In this document: positions 11,763 to 23,488 of the stretch, piece by piece
How the letters are laid out: each line of letters opens with the position of its first letter
How positions within the stretch are numbered: the first letter of the stretch is position 1
Assembly: GCA_902805475.1 (NCBI GenBank)
Contig: CADCSX010000001.1
Coordinates: 2,108,001 to 2,172,000 of the forward strand
Length of the DNA stretch: 64,000 bases
Reading direction: 5' to 3'
Source of the DNA: Entonaema liquescens
Taxonomy: Eukaryota > Ascomycota > Sordariomycetes > Xylariales > Xylariaceae
Made by a program: the position numbers and the translations under genes
The notes under the pieces: model-generated
Databases searched by the model: none
What the model saw: the letters and a program-made list of their open reading frames with translations, nothing else
What the model was told of the DNA's origin: nothing

Positions 11763-12960
11763 GTCGGGTTGACTAACCATGGTGCCATCAACGAATGATA
11801 AGACTCCCTCGAATTACTCATCGGTTTAAAAATAAAACACCGATATTATATGCCGAATAAGTGTTATCCTTCCCAACCCAGAGCCTGTTCGTCAACTCTG
11901 AATAATTTCGCAGTCTTTGACTGATCGCATTATCTTGCCTTGGCTAACTTTCAACGTCGCCTTTAATCAAGTGCGGAGTAGGGGGGGACCTCTATACTTG
12001 ATATGGAGAGGCAGATGAGCTGCATACAATTACTGGCCAAGCCCAACCTCGCCAGAAGGCCATCATCCAACTGATCGCCATAACTCAGTTCATTGAGTGG
12101 GAGTCGCCACCTTCAATACAGCTTCAACTCCGATATTTCGCCGCTATTGCGCCCTGGCAGGTACATTTTGAATTACGTATGGCCTATAGACGACCTTCAA
12201 CGCCAAATTTTACCTCTGTGTAACCGTATTGTGCTTCCGATATTGATGCAGTCATGGTTCAAGCTCATACGACGACGCCTCAATTAAATATCAAATATAT
12301 TGAGCTGTTAGTCGGCTTCCTAGCTCGGAGGGGATTGGTAATGAAGGAGGGTGTGAGAGAAAGCCATGTCTTCCATCTGTGGTCTTTTGCCACGGCGGCG
12401 GTGAACGAGCCTAGGTGATACGCTCGTCCGTTCGGACTCTGATGAATTTTATAAAGGTAAGACGTCTTAATAGGATCTATAATACCTTGCGCGTTTTATA
12501 GATTGAGAGGCAGGCCAACATTTATGAGATAGCATCATCAAGCTTCTTTGCGCCTCGAACTTCTTGTTAGATGATAACAATTATCAATGATCATTAAGTT
12601 CCCGGCGTCCAAAAAGCGTAAAATAATTATCTATCCAGTGGCATCTGAAAGTTACACTGAGGCAGCTCGGCGCGTAGCTGTGGTGCATAGTACAACTGAT
12701 ATTCAAGATGAATTAGGTATGCCAGCTGGGATAATACAACCAACTATTAGACATTCACATACTCTCGCATAAGCCCCATATTAAGGGGTAACGCATCAAA
12801 CTACTAGTCAGCCTGAAGATCGTTCGAATTCTACTCGCTTGACTTGACTCGGGATGTTCCGTTTATCTTCTTCAGAAACTAGATCACCCACCAATTGAAT
12901 TGCTACAGAAGTCTAAGCAGATGACTAGTGGGGAGCTTCAAAGGAGCTCTATCTAAGAAA

Positions 12961-13460
12961 ATCTAACTACATCATGCAAGATCCAGCCTAGGGCTCGGAA
13001 CAGGGTCTCCAACAGAGCCATCTCGGGACCGTGATTTACAAGCAGGTACAGCAATATCTTTCAATATCTTTCAATATAATCTAGGACGTCTGCCTGCATC
13101 ACTTCGTGAGCAGCTCAGGGATAGCTCCATACATACCGAGGTATAGAACACACTGGCCCACTATGCCAAAAGTGACAGCTCACTTCGTATACCAATATCT
13201 GCAAATGAGGACCACGACTATGGCCTGCCGTCGTGGACCGCCAACGGTTTTTTCTTGACTTGCCCATCCCATTGGTACGCGGCTACAGGGCGATGCATCA
13301 GGGTAGAGACATCAACTCCCAGCACATCGGATAGTACAGCGATCAATCGGAAGCTTAACAGCGATCCTCACCCAAGAAATAAAATGCACGTAAGATGGTC
13401 TACGAATGGGCCAGTCACATATTGGCATGCCGGGGCCGGTCCAAGTTGCTGGTAGCAAGC
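12961..13460 (+). pseudogene. Possible decayed transposon coding fragment
   Basis: One plus frame, open except for stops at 12964 and within the codons near 13141, reads like protein (segment LGRLPASLREQLRDSSIHT at about 13081-13137, then THAHYAKSDSSL-like residues after the stop). The motif and its setting in a gene desert recall a retrotransposon gag, but I cannot place the family and the call is weak. Composition is not strongly AT-shifted, so this is not RIP-type decay. It could also be chance. Confidence 0.2.
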
Positions 13461-15139
13461 TGGGGATGATGTGAAATCCCTCGTTGGGCCGCAACGGACT
13501 GTTTCAACCCCCAGGTCCGGGGTAATCCGTTTGGATTAACCGCGGGCCATTATCGCTGGTATCCTACAAGGCTAGACTTTCGCGATCGATCGACTCCGGG
13601 GGGGGCAGGGCCAAGGCATAGACGTCAATGCTGATGCATCCCGCCCTTCCCTGCTGACCGTAGGCCCATTCTGGTTGGGTTTCCCAGTAGTGGCGTTGGA
13701 GACTATCTTAACCTCCACCCTTAGATTACGCCAGCAATGCCAACTTTCATATCAATGATGTTCCAAGCAAGAGTAAGATGACACTGCATTGTGGTGCTGG
13801 CCTGCATCTTTCTAGGCAGTTGAAATTGACTGGAAGGGCGCGCATTGGCCAGGCCCCAAGGCGGCTGCTTACGAGGTATCATCAAGCAGCAATATAAAGC
13901 TGGAGTACAGCATGGTAGCTTAATGAGTCCAAGCAGAAGGTCGAGGCGATGCACCTACTCGTGATATCTGACAGAATTTTCGAGACTAATTGGAGACAGT
14001 GGGTGGGCTGTTGCATAGACAAATCGTCACTAGCTCTAGCTTACACTATCCATCTTAACAACTCCCCGAATAACTCTAACTTTATCGTCTATATGGCTCT
14101 GCCGATATTCCGAGAGGCTTTTTTTTGACTACACTTATAGTACGATACAGGTATTTATAGAAGATGAATAATTATCCTTAATCATACGGAGATATATTGC
14201 CTAATTTAATTCATTATTCAGATCATATAGTCGAGAATCAAAGAAACAAGGAATACAAACCGTCAAGGATAATATGCAATACTACCATAATAATTGCAGC
14301 ATATGGAGTCCCTGCTTATGATGGCCAAGCTGGGAACATGTCCCAATAAGGAATACCCCCCAAAGGTTGGGTTGAATAGGGGTAGTTTTGGTATTAATCA
14401 GCAACTATGTGCACAGCCACATCGTGGCTTATACTTGCCCCTTTTCCTCCTCGCCCAGGTTCGCTGCGTCTCATACACTTCCACGTTTTCGGTGGATGAT
14501 AATATTCTCGCAGAATTTGTTGCTCTCATTAGATCTCTCTATAGTTGTAACTTAATCATATATCATTCAAATATCTTCAGATTTACATTCACATGTGTAA
14601 TGTCGCCTCTATTCACCATCGTTTAGAGCCTAGTGAGCCAGTAATAGGAAAACTAGACGCTCTATCCATACGTATCTGTCATTGTCGTTGAAAATTTACA
14701 TCATGTCCAAGTTTCTGGTGGTCTCCTGATGGTTAGACTCAGGAAAGGTTAAAAGGAGGGCCAGTGGGATTCATGGCTTAATATTTTTATATGATTCTAA
14801 TCTTGCGCTCTTTCTAACTTTGTCAGGATTCAGAATAAGTGGTCAAGAAAAAAACACGCTCTTAGTATGTTCTTGAAGTCACTCATCCCCATATTCTAGG
14901 GTTAGGCCTCCTTTCGGAACAATGAAGAGCTTCCCATATCTTATGAGCTAATCTAGGGAATTGTTACAGTGTGTCAAGAGCCAGTGAGAAGCATGGAAAC
15001 AATTTCGTTTTCCGGCTCTAAACCCCAATCTACCTAAAATATGGAAGCCTACGACTGTACATACTAAATAGATTCTTTGTTCCAGGCATCTCATCTTGGG
15101 TCCTAATACAGTGTAGGTTATACATCCATGACTCTGTCA

Positions 15140-15205
15140 GGGGTCTCGCTTGAGACCCCCTTAGGACAAAGCAGCTGTTTTGTATAGCTCTGATTTTAGA
15201 GCTAT
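15140..15205. other. Two adjacent perfect hairpins
   Basis: GGGGTCTC-gctt-GAGACCCC at 15140-15159 is an 8-bp perfect stem with a 4-base loop. ATAGCTCT-gatttt-AGAGCTAT at 15184-15205 is an 8-bp perfect stem with a 6-base loop. They lie 24 bases apart in the gene desert with no gene to terminate. Function unknown; a small structured RNA or a mobile-element remnant is possible. Confidence 0.7.
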
Positions 15206-15522
15206 CTTAGTTGGAGTTCCTTGCGGAATAACGAAGTTGTTTCCTCACCTGTTGGTTTGCCTCGTGACAGACTCTGTGACTCGAACATCACTGCCTTGAT
15301 GTATTGTGAATCTGATTTTCATGGCTTAAATATCTCGCCGAAGATTTCCTGATAGATGAATTATTAGCATAGCTTCACATAGAACTCTATAAAATTTCTA
15401 GGCAGGCGTCTGATTACAAGAATAGCACCACTGTAGCAACCTTTACCTCCCACCTCTCAGCAGACATTATAAACCACATCGAATCGCCTTTACCTCTCGG
15501 CACGGCTCTTTTTACCAATAGC

Positions 15523-15708
15523 ATGGCAGGCGACGAGTCGTCCAAGGGATGGAAGTTAGGACAGGGCGGATGGCAACCCGTGCCGAACGTAGCAACCACC
15601 ACTACGACCACTTCCACCGGGCCTAAAATACAGCGAGGAGAGAGTGGACACGCCGGTAACTCAACTAGCACCGCGTCAAGTTCGCTTAAGGATGTGGCCA
15701 AGAAGTAA
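15523..15708 (+). CDS. Doubtful small hypothetical protein (61 aa)
   Basis: The frame starts at an ATG in good context (AGCATGG) and ends at TAA. The product is MAGDESSKGWKLGQGGWQPV followed by a Thr/Ser-rich tail ending in KDVAKK. It is hydrophilic, with no signal peptide or membrane helix. I do not recognise it. The Trp/Gly/Gln-rich start and codon-like composition make it more plausible than neighbouring frames, but no homology can be shown here. Confidence 0.35.
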   Translation: MAGDESSKGWKLGQGGWQPVPNVATTTTTTSTGPKIQRGESGHAGNSTSTASSSLKDVAKK

Positions 15709-17002
15709 GGGGGCTGGAATATCGGCAGTAACAACAACACTGCGGCACCGGTTGGCTACTCGCTTGGGAATAAACTAATTACTAGTTCCGAGTAACGCTT
15801 CGCTTCGTAATTATTAGAGTATAGCATAATTATTCTACTTTCCTATAAACAGATATTTTCACCCGGTACAGTGTCCTTAAATCAGTAATGAATCCATTCT
15901 CAACATATAACTGATAGGATAATTTCAGTATCCATATGTAAGCTTTATATAATCCCATAGGATAAATTGGAGGTAGCAGGTAGCTCAAAAACGTAGTAAG
16001 ATAATTTTGGCCTACCCTAGATTAGCTATGAATGAATGAGGCAAATGCCGTAAGCTAGAAGAAGTAATATGAAAAGGTCGTAGTTTTATATTCTCGCTTA
16101 GCTAGAGGCCATACAGAATAAACAAGTTTTCAAACGTTTTCCTACATCAGCTTTTCGATCATCAGAACGTAGAGCTCACTGGGCCTTCGATTCAGAATCA
16201 GTCAACGCGGGTATTAGTGTAGAAATTAAGAAAAGCCCTGAGGCAAGATACATTTTTTCTAATTAGAAATCGCAATTAGGGGCCAGCAAATGTACCTACC
16301 CTTTCAGATTGAAATGCATCATAGGTGATACTTTATATATATAAGCACCTATATATTTCCATAGGAATAGGAAAACCTCATATCTCTGTCTAAACCAAGA
16401 GTTCCTCGTGATCCAAACCTTCCTCATATGGTCTCATGCCAGGAATAGCCTAAGAATACTCCCGAAACTACATATAGTATATACAAGAAGGTATAATAAA
16501 ACAAACGCTGATCCATACCCGTCCCAGTGAACCACTCTAAACCTCAAAACCCCATGAGAAGAGTCCACCGTTATATACACAAGATATAGAAACGTTATCC
16601 CTTAACAATCCGTTCATTTTTCTTCCATAACGCTGTATACCGGCCTCCCCGGACTACCATCGTTCGTTACCAAAATTCGAGATAGAGAACGCCCATAATG
16701 TTAACACCAACTCCGATCCTCCAAGAGCAACCATCTAGTGCTGCAATGGCAGCAATGTACGCGCTATGTTTCCTTTTTCCATATATACCCAGTCAGGTAA
16801 ACACATTTCTCATGAATTTTTCTTTTCATAATCATAACACGATAACGTACCTCATCTCATCTCATCTCATCGTTCAAATCATACCCCTATTCCAAAAACT
16901 TTTTCCAAAGGAGAACGTACCTATACTCGTACAAAAACGGAAACTCACGAAAGAAAAAGGAAGGACTTGCTTCGATTCCTTAGGTATTCGATATTCGTAA
17001 CC
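15709..17002. other. Intergenic, AT-leaning; leader of the next gene
   Basis: No gene seen. Just upstream of the gene at 17003 is a CTCAT microsatellite (four copies, 16851-16870) within a pyrimidine-rich leader. Confidence 0.55.
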
Positions 17003-17509
17003 ATGGCTGATTCCTCATCCGACTCGTCGTCATCGCCCGGTGGCTTCCGTAAGCTAATCCGCCGCCTTTCCGGCCGCCAGAGCAGCCGCCACCGACAAGA
17101 GCGCGCGCACCGGCGCCGGCGCTCCGAGCGTCGGGAGCAGCGGCGGCAGCGGCAACAATTCATCCGCCCGCAAGGCGAGCCGGGCGACGCGGCCGCCGTG
17201 CGCCGGCGGGTGACCGAGGCGCAGCAGAACCGACAGCCGGTCTCGGCGGCGGTCATCTACCAGCTGGCCGAGCTCGAGGGCATACTGATTACGAACCCTC
17301 CCAGCGGGCGGTCCGCTCTTCGGCCGGGGCTGCTCGCTCGCATCGGGCACTTGAATGGTAAGTACTACTTCCTGGGGTACGACGGGTTCTGGTATACCAG
17401 CAGCCACGAGTTGGGGCTGGGCGCCGACTATGACATTACCGTCGATACCTGGGTGCCGCTGTGGATCCGGATGCTGGCTTATCCGTACCGGCAGCTGTGC
17501 CGGTCGTAG
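17003..17509 (+). CDS. Uncharacterised Arg-rich protein (168 aa), GC-rich orphan
   Basis: Starts at an ideal context (ACCATGG) and is a single exon. Residues 1-15 are Ser/Asp-rich. Residues 15-55 are extremely Arg/Gln/Glu-rich (for example RRRRSERREQRRQRQQ). From about 75 there is a compact, globular-looking C-terminal part with GKYYFLGYDGFWYTSS and a final Trp/Tyr-rich segment (WVPLWIRMLAYPYRQL). The coding sequence is conspicuously GC-rich against AT-leaning flanks. I do not recognise the family. The basic N-terminus could bind nucleic acid or act as an NLS (inference). The start context and the shift in base composition at the frame edges argue for a real gene; homology is untested. Confidence 0.65.
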   Translation: MADSSSDSSSSPGGFRKLIRRLSGRQSSRHRQERAHRRRRSERREQRRQRQQFIRPQGEPGDAAAVRRRVTEAQQNRQPVSAAVIYQLAELEGILITNPPSGRSALRPGLLARIGHLNGKYYFLGYDGFWYTSSHELGLGADYDITVDTWVPLWIRMLAYPYRQLCRS

Positions 17510-19064
17510 ATAGTGAGTCTGCGCCGACTTCTCGTCTTTCTGTAAAGGTGAGAAACGTATCTACCTACCTCCCTAATTCTCGGCGGCGTGATAAAGGTAG
17601 GGCCGTAGATCATTGCGCCGGAGTGTAAGTTGCCGACATCTGTAATTTTAGCCCATGATCCCCTTTGTTCGGGTGGGAACCCACAGGGTGAGTATTGGGA
17701 GATAATTTAAACCTGGAGAATTCGGGGCTCGTATAAGAGTTTTATCCCGATGGCTCTGCAAAGTAATGTTCTGGCCATCTGGTGAGTGTTATCAGCTGAT
17801 TCCTGCTGTTGACTTACCAACTCTTAGTTTAGAAAATCCGTAGAAAACCAATAAAAAAAGCCCGCTACAAAGTTTCTTCAAACCCCTCGATGCGTGTGTA
17901 GATGAAGAAATCCTTTCGCACCTTACCATTCTTTCTAAGTCGTAAACGTTTGATCGAGATAGTTGAATTCCCTACACGTCATACCCGTCGTATCCGTCGT
18001 AAAGTCATAACCAAATACCAACAGAACTCGTCATATTATGAACATTAGAAAATATAAAGTATATACAATGAAAGGCAAACTCTCAATAGCTCGCAGTGTG
18101 ATAACTGCTCACCATTGATTGTCCGCCTGAGCCATCTTTCGTTCGGCATACTCCGGGGCAAACTGTAGGCTAGTTATATAGATTATCGAAGACAATGGAT
18201 TAAAGGCTCTATCTGCGGACATGTACTACCTAAGACATCAACTAGTCCTCAACGGTATAGAACAATGTCGTCTATATAAGACAAATAAAGGATTATTCCA
18301 TCATACAAAAGACTTATAGAACCATCAATTTCATTGTTCATCGGCTCGTGAAGAATCGATTGTATTACGCCGTTGAACCATTTTTCGGATAATCGAGCCC
18401 TTAGGCGTCTCATGGTATTTTTACTGAAGGGTTTTGCGCGTGAACTGTGATCTTGTCAGGTAACCAGAAGCAAACTACCTACGTAATTAGTCTTCATAGA
18501 CCATATAGAGTAAGGACACGAGATTACGAAAATAATTAATCACATTTAGCACTATGGTGGGCAGAGACTATTCATACAGACTTATGTTATATTAATCCAT
18601 CGCAGAATTAATACTGATGAACGCGTGGAGATCTATTAACCCAGTGAAGGTCCCCTGATCCACTTTTGCTACCTTGAAGACTGTGTGGACAATGGTCTTG
18701 TTCCAAACCCCCTTGACAAGCCCGTCTACTTTGATAATCTTCATTATCCACAGGCCCGGACAATTAGAAAGCCCCGCAAAGAAATCACCCGTTGAAGAGG
18801 GACCGCGCGAAGATACTGTGATGGTGGTTTTGGGCGACTCATAAACCCCAGATCTGACCCGATGGACATTTCGTTTTTGTGTAAAAGAGCCTGACTACGT
18901 GATTCATAAAATCGTGGCCTTTTCATGAACCTTCATCAAAACTAGGACACCCATGATCCCCGCCAAATATGCGCTGCGTTTTGGTCTATCAACAAATAAT
19001 GTCAAAACGCTCCATCCAGAACGCGGTCCTGAAAGGCCGAAAGGATCGAGTGAAAATACATTTA
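17510..19064. other. Intergenic, no gene seen
   Basis: 1.55 kb between a plus-strand gene and the 3' end of a minus-strand gene. Only short frames without domains; it presumably holds the two 3' untranslated regions. Confidence 0.6.
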
Positions 19065-20607
19065 TTAGCGTCTGTCTCCCCCAAATCGGTCCCTGAACCA
19101 ACCGAACGGGCCGCTGATAGATCCTCTTCCATCGCGTGCCCTATCACTCTGTGCTGAACGACGACTAGAAGGGGAAGGGCTTCTAACCCTAGCTGGGGCT
19201 GTACCAGAGCGCGTCGGAGGCGAGTTCGAGTCTCGTCTGAATGTCTGTGGCCGAGTAGAAGAATTAGTCTGATCAGATCTCAGACGACTTAATGGCGGAG
19301 CGTCGTCCTGTCTTCGGGACTGAGATGCGGTACCGGACGGGCCAGGCTGGGAACTTGAGGCAGTAGCGACGGGACGGCCCGCAGCTTCGCCATCGATAGA
19401 TGCACGGCAGATAGGACAGGTGTTATGTTGTTTCAGCCATAAGACGACGCACTGCTCGTGAAACCAGTGTTTACACGGTAGAATCACGGCTTCATCCCCT
19501 ACTTTCACCTCATCGATACATATAGTGCATTCACCCTTTAATTCAGGTCCTAGCATGGCCTCGTCTAGCTTCTTCTTCGGTAACTTTGCAATGGCTTCTT
19601 CCGAAGCAGGCGCTGGCGCATTAGACTGTGGGTTTGCCTCCATTAGGTTCGTGATGATGCGGTCCAGTGCCTCTTGAGAATAGACCGCATCACCATGAAC
19701 CGTGTGAGGATTTATGAGGCTCGCTATTAGCTGACTTAGAGCCAGCGAGAAATCCGCCGGCTGGCGGGGACTGCCCTCGCCACCAGTTTGGTTTGGACCG
19801 TTTGGAGAATCACGACCCATAGAAGGAGGACTTAGGTCCCCCATTATATTCCCAAAGACTCTAACATGTACGTTAGTAAATCATGATATAAATTACATTT
19901 ACCTTGAGATATTCAAACGTAAGTATTAGGGAGAAACCTTACCTTTGAAATGGATCCTCGGAATCAAGACCAGGTCCGCGGCTAGGATTACTAGGACGGG
20001 CTCGTCCGGAACTAGACGTAATGGTAAAGCTACTGACACCACCTGTAAAGCCGGGACCAGAAAATCTCTGAAGCGTAACTCGCGGGGGTGAACTACCGAA
20101 AAGCGTGTCTGGGCCGGACCGGCCAGTCGAGGTATTTCCTCCTATATCTGATATCATCTCGGTGAATCTACGAATGATCTGGTCCGTGTTCTCAGGAGCC
20201 GTTCTGGGGCTGGTTCTAAGACCCCGGCCATCAGGGGATCGCAATATAGATCGGTGACCAAAGAAGCCTCCGGGACCGCGGAATATGTGTTCATCGAGTA
20301 CATCTTCGTCTGGGTCATCGTCGGAATCGAAGTGAGGATGATGAAAACGGCGGTATTGCGCGAAATCAGGTAGGGATTCGTCATCTAGGTTACGGGGATC
20401 AGTTTCAGGTGAAACCTGCTTACTGATTAGCAAAACGATTAGGAACAATGTCTTATATCAACGTACTATCTCTGTGATCTCGCTGTGACAGCGGGAGCAT
20501 TCTAAGCTGTCTGGATGTTCATCTCGATACCACTCGTTGCTGCAACTATGGCAGTAGACCACCTCGCGACCGCCCGTCGCGTCTAAATGGTGGTCTCTAG
20601 ACGCCAT
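19065..20607 (-). CDS. RING-H2 E3 ubiquitin ligase, RNF126/RNF115-like (469 aa)
   Basis: Three exons: 20607-20467, 20415-19943, 19860-19065 (1,410 nt). The N-terminal zinc ribbon has Cys19, Cys22, Cys37 and Cys40 (YCHSCSNEW ... CSRCHSEI), as in the RNF126/RNF115 class, where this ribbon binds ubiquitin or substrate. A long acidic, Ser/Gly/Pro-rich linker follows. The RING-H2 finger spans residues 316-356 with pattern C-x2-C-x14-C-x-H-x2-H-x2-C-x10-C-x2-C (ECTICIDEV ... LPCKHWFHEQC ... CPICRA). The C-terminal tail is disordered and Ser/Arg-rich, ending in FGWFRDRFGGDRR. The family transfers ubiquitin from an E2 to substrates, often in quality control of mislocalised or endocytic proteins; the substrate here is unknown. 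I took the Met at 20607 because upstream codons in the frame are not ATG. Confidence 0.9.
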
Positions 20608-22253
20608 CTGGCCCTGTCTGGATTGTTGATAGGCGAGGAGGGCAGTGGCTCCAAGGCCGATAGCTAGGCCGGCTGCTCGAAAGGCACGGAACGCCAGACT
20701 GACAAAGCAAAGGTAGGCTAGACTTATCAATCGCTTGACAAATTTGGATGGTTTGAGGTTATCGCGCCCGTACAAAAAGGGCTTAGATTGATTAGGCTAG
20801 TGGCGACTGAAGTAATGAATTCGGTTGAAGTTGGGAGGTTGGATGAGGCTGACGTGGGGTGTTTGAAGTCCGATGTGGTAGATTGCATGCAGGCCGCAAC
20901 GTTAGGTTGATCATATACTTGGCAAGGCGTATTTTAGTTTGTGTAATAAATACAACGGCAGGATATTTACTGAAAGAAGGCTTGCAATGGACTGTTATAC
21001 ATCAGTTAGCAGTTGTATTTAAAATCAATGGTATTGTACGGTATTGACTATGGCGTACCTCTCAGTTAAGCACCAGTTACGAATGCGAATACGCCAGCGG
21101 ATACCACGGAATATCACACAAGTGTTGTTGCACCTGTATATATCGGTAGTGTGATATTAAAGAGGGGGAATCCCCAAAGATGTTGGAAGAAAAAGTTGGA
21201 TATTTGTCTCCACTGGCGCCGACGAGGAAGTTCAGCGAATTGTGACAGAAGTCAAAATCCGATAGAAAGTCAGAGATGCAAAGTCCAGTCCATATGTACT
21301 GGGGTTTTATCCTGTCAAAGTCCCCAGTCGCCCCTTTGCTTTAGCTTCCGTGGTGATCATCCGATATTGAGAGGTGATTATTATGTATACTATTAGTCGA
21401 AAAGAGTCTTCGTGTTATGAGGACATTTGATGTTAAATGATGCGCCCTGAAGACGTTGAAAGGTAATGTTGAAAGTGACGGGACTACCTAATTAGTAACA
21501 GCCAGTTCCCCCGGTTCGTTTCGTCATTTATCGCTGGTGGATACTTTACCTAAGGTACGTGTAAGGTGAAGATTACACTTTAGGTACTTAGTTCCATGCG
21601 CACCGCGGGGCAAAGTTGTTCTTATTGAGCTGTACCTAGGTAAGTACTGTTGCACGGCCACATCTTTGTAAGACTGATTACGTAATTTGCGGAACGCTGG
21701 GGCTATAGGTACCTACGTACCTAGGCTCTTTTGGCATCTTCAGAGTTCCAAGGCTATCACCTTACTGAATTAACTTACATGTATCCAAATCTCTTACTTG
21801 GAATACTTGGCTATCAGGGAGTTGGGCGTGATTATAATTCTAAATTATAGCTAAGTAAAGCTGGTTGCATTTCACTTAAGAAAAGGTCACGCGAGGTCGT
21901 CTGGATATCATCAACACTAAGACAGACCTCTTTGTAAGAGTGGTTGAACTCGACACCAATGAAAAGATAGAGCTGGATGATTCATATGTAAATCAACATA
22001 CTCGGACTGTAGCATAATGCCACGACGCTAGATCTCAAACCCTAGTGCTTCGGTAAAACCATTCCCTTGCCCTCGAAATTTAGTACTACGCCTACATCCT
22101 AAGTAGACTACCATATCGTGTATTGATAGGGATACGGCTGTCCAACACCCAGCCGACACAACGCCATCGGTTCAATACAACCCGTATCAGCAACTCCTTT
22201 GCGATGATATGTTCTATTGCTAAGCTTTCCTTGCGAAGACTTTCGCTAAGCTT
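20608..22253. other. Intergenic; promoter of the RING gene and 3' side of FIS1
   Basis: No gene seen. A cluster of TACC/GGTA-type words lies at 21540-21725, including the perfect palindrome TACCTAGGTA at 21633-21642. Confidence 0.55.
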
Positions 22254-22926
22254 CTACCGTCTCTTGCCACGGAATAGAATTCCACCAACCACACCAGCTG
22301 CGATAGCAACGCCACTTATGATCGCAACGCCCATTAGGCCCTCTTTTGTTACTTTGTCGTCAATCAATCTGCGCAAGTCCGCCGCCTGGTGATTGGCTGG
22401 TTCCTTATCCAGTAGCAAATCGTTGTAGCGTCTTGCCTCTCCGTAATTTCCAAGTTTGAAATTGGCTAAGGCTAGGTAATAGAGGCATTCACGGCGGCGG
22501 TCGGGTGACACTCGAAATATATCCGAGAGGAGACGGACACCTAACTGTTGGTCGCTTCGGGTATTCGACTTGATCAGGCCCTGTAAAGAATGGTGAGTAC
22601 ATTACCACTAGTGGGGAAGCGGATCTCGTGGAAAGGCGTATGGCGACGCACCCATGCATAGTTGAATTTTGTTTGAATACCAGCCATATCACCCTCTTTC
22701 TCATATTGTGCGCGTAGAGTTTGGAGTTCCGCTTCCTTCAGCGGGCTATCCCAATAAAAATTAGCCAATAAGTCAGATCGCGGGGGAGCACTGTAGAGAA
22801 ACTATACCTTTCCGCATCTACGGCATCTAGAAATAAGAAAAACAGTATAGTTTAGCATAATCATATTCCCTATGCGACTTAAAGCAACCTCTGTGGATAG
22901 GTATACTTACAAGGTAGAGCCGTCAT
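22254..22926 (-). CDS. FIS1: Mitochondrial fission protein Fis1 (151 aa)
   Basis: Four exons: 22926-22911, 22826-22808, 22745-22652 and 22580-22254 (456 nt). The joined protein starts MTALPYAVDAESPLKEAELQ and has the usual Fis1 length. It is a tail-anchored outer-membrane adaptor that recruits the dynamin-type fission machinery to mitochondria and peroxisomes. Visible features are a TPR-like helical bundle (QYEKEGDMAGIQTKFNYAW ... RRRECLYYLALANFKL ... EARRYNDLLLDKEP) and one C-terminal membrane helix (MGVAIISGVAIAAGVVGGIL) followed by a basic tail, RGKRR. Exons 1 and 2 are only 16 and 19 nt, and the frame is conserved only if both are included. It is transcribed divergently from SPC24, with about 560 bp between the start codons. 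Confidence 0.96.
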
Positions 22927-23488
22927 CTTGTTGCTGTTTGTCGATTTTTAGCTTATAGAACGGATTGTGCGGTCGTCGTCAAGTAGGAGGAAGAAAGAGT
23001 AAGAGTACACACTATAGGGTGTATAGGGTGTATGATTTGCGCTTGAGTTGTATATCTTGTTGTACAGTGAGTAGGTATATATTCAAAGGGTAACGTACGA
23101 GAGAGAAGTATTGCTGAGGATGTGTCTTAGCGACGGCAAAGTTAGGTACTTAATAAGTTCGGCAAACCTTCAAATGTGGCGGGAGCTCTCAACTCGTCAC
23201 CTGGAGGCGGGCAGGCTACCTATGTGTGGCGCAATGACGCAGAATAAGAGGTGGGGTACCCAAGTACCTAGTAGTAGTATCTAGTATGTATTGTACATAT
23301 GTATCTTTTCTACGCTAAGTCGTCCTGGTGATAGGTCCCGCGGTTTGTTTTGTCCACTTCCCCATTCGATCGTGATTTAATTGATTAAGTATTCCAACCT
23401 TTTAGTTTCATACATAAAACCGTCCTGAACGATTTGATACCTCCCAACGATCATAACAAGAAAGATTAACTTATTTTATATATTCACA
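22927..23488. promoter_or_regulatory. Shared divergent promoter of FIS1 and SPC24
   Basis: 562 bp between the two start codons, with no other gene. It must carry both promoters. No specific operator could be assigned. Confidence 0.7.

Larger units (their letters stand above)
9533..15522. other. 6-kb gene desert with repeats and decayed sequence
   Basis: No convincing gene on either strand. The left part has short tandem repeats and AT-rich stretches. From about 12.6 to 14 kb are interrupted frames that could be transposon relics. Near 15.14-15.21 kb are two perfect hairpins. Each is listed separately where it can be supported. Confidence 0.55.
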
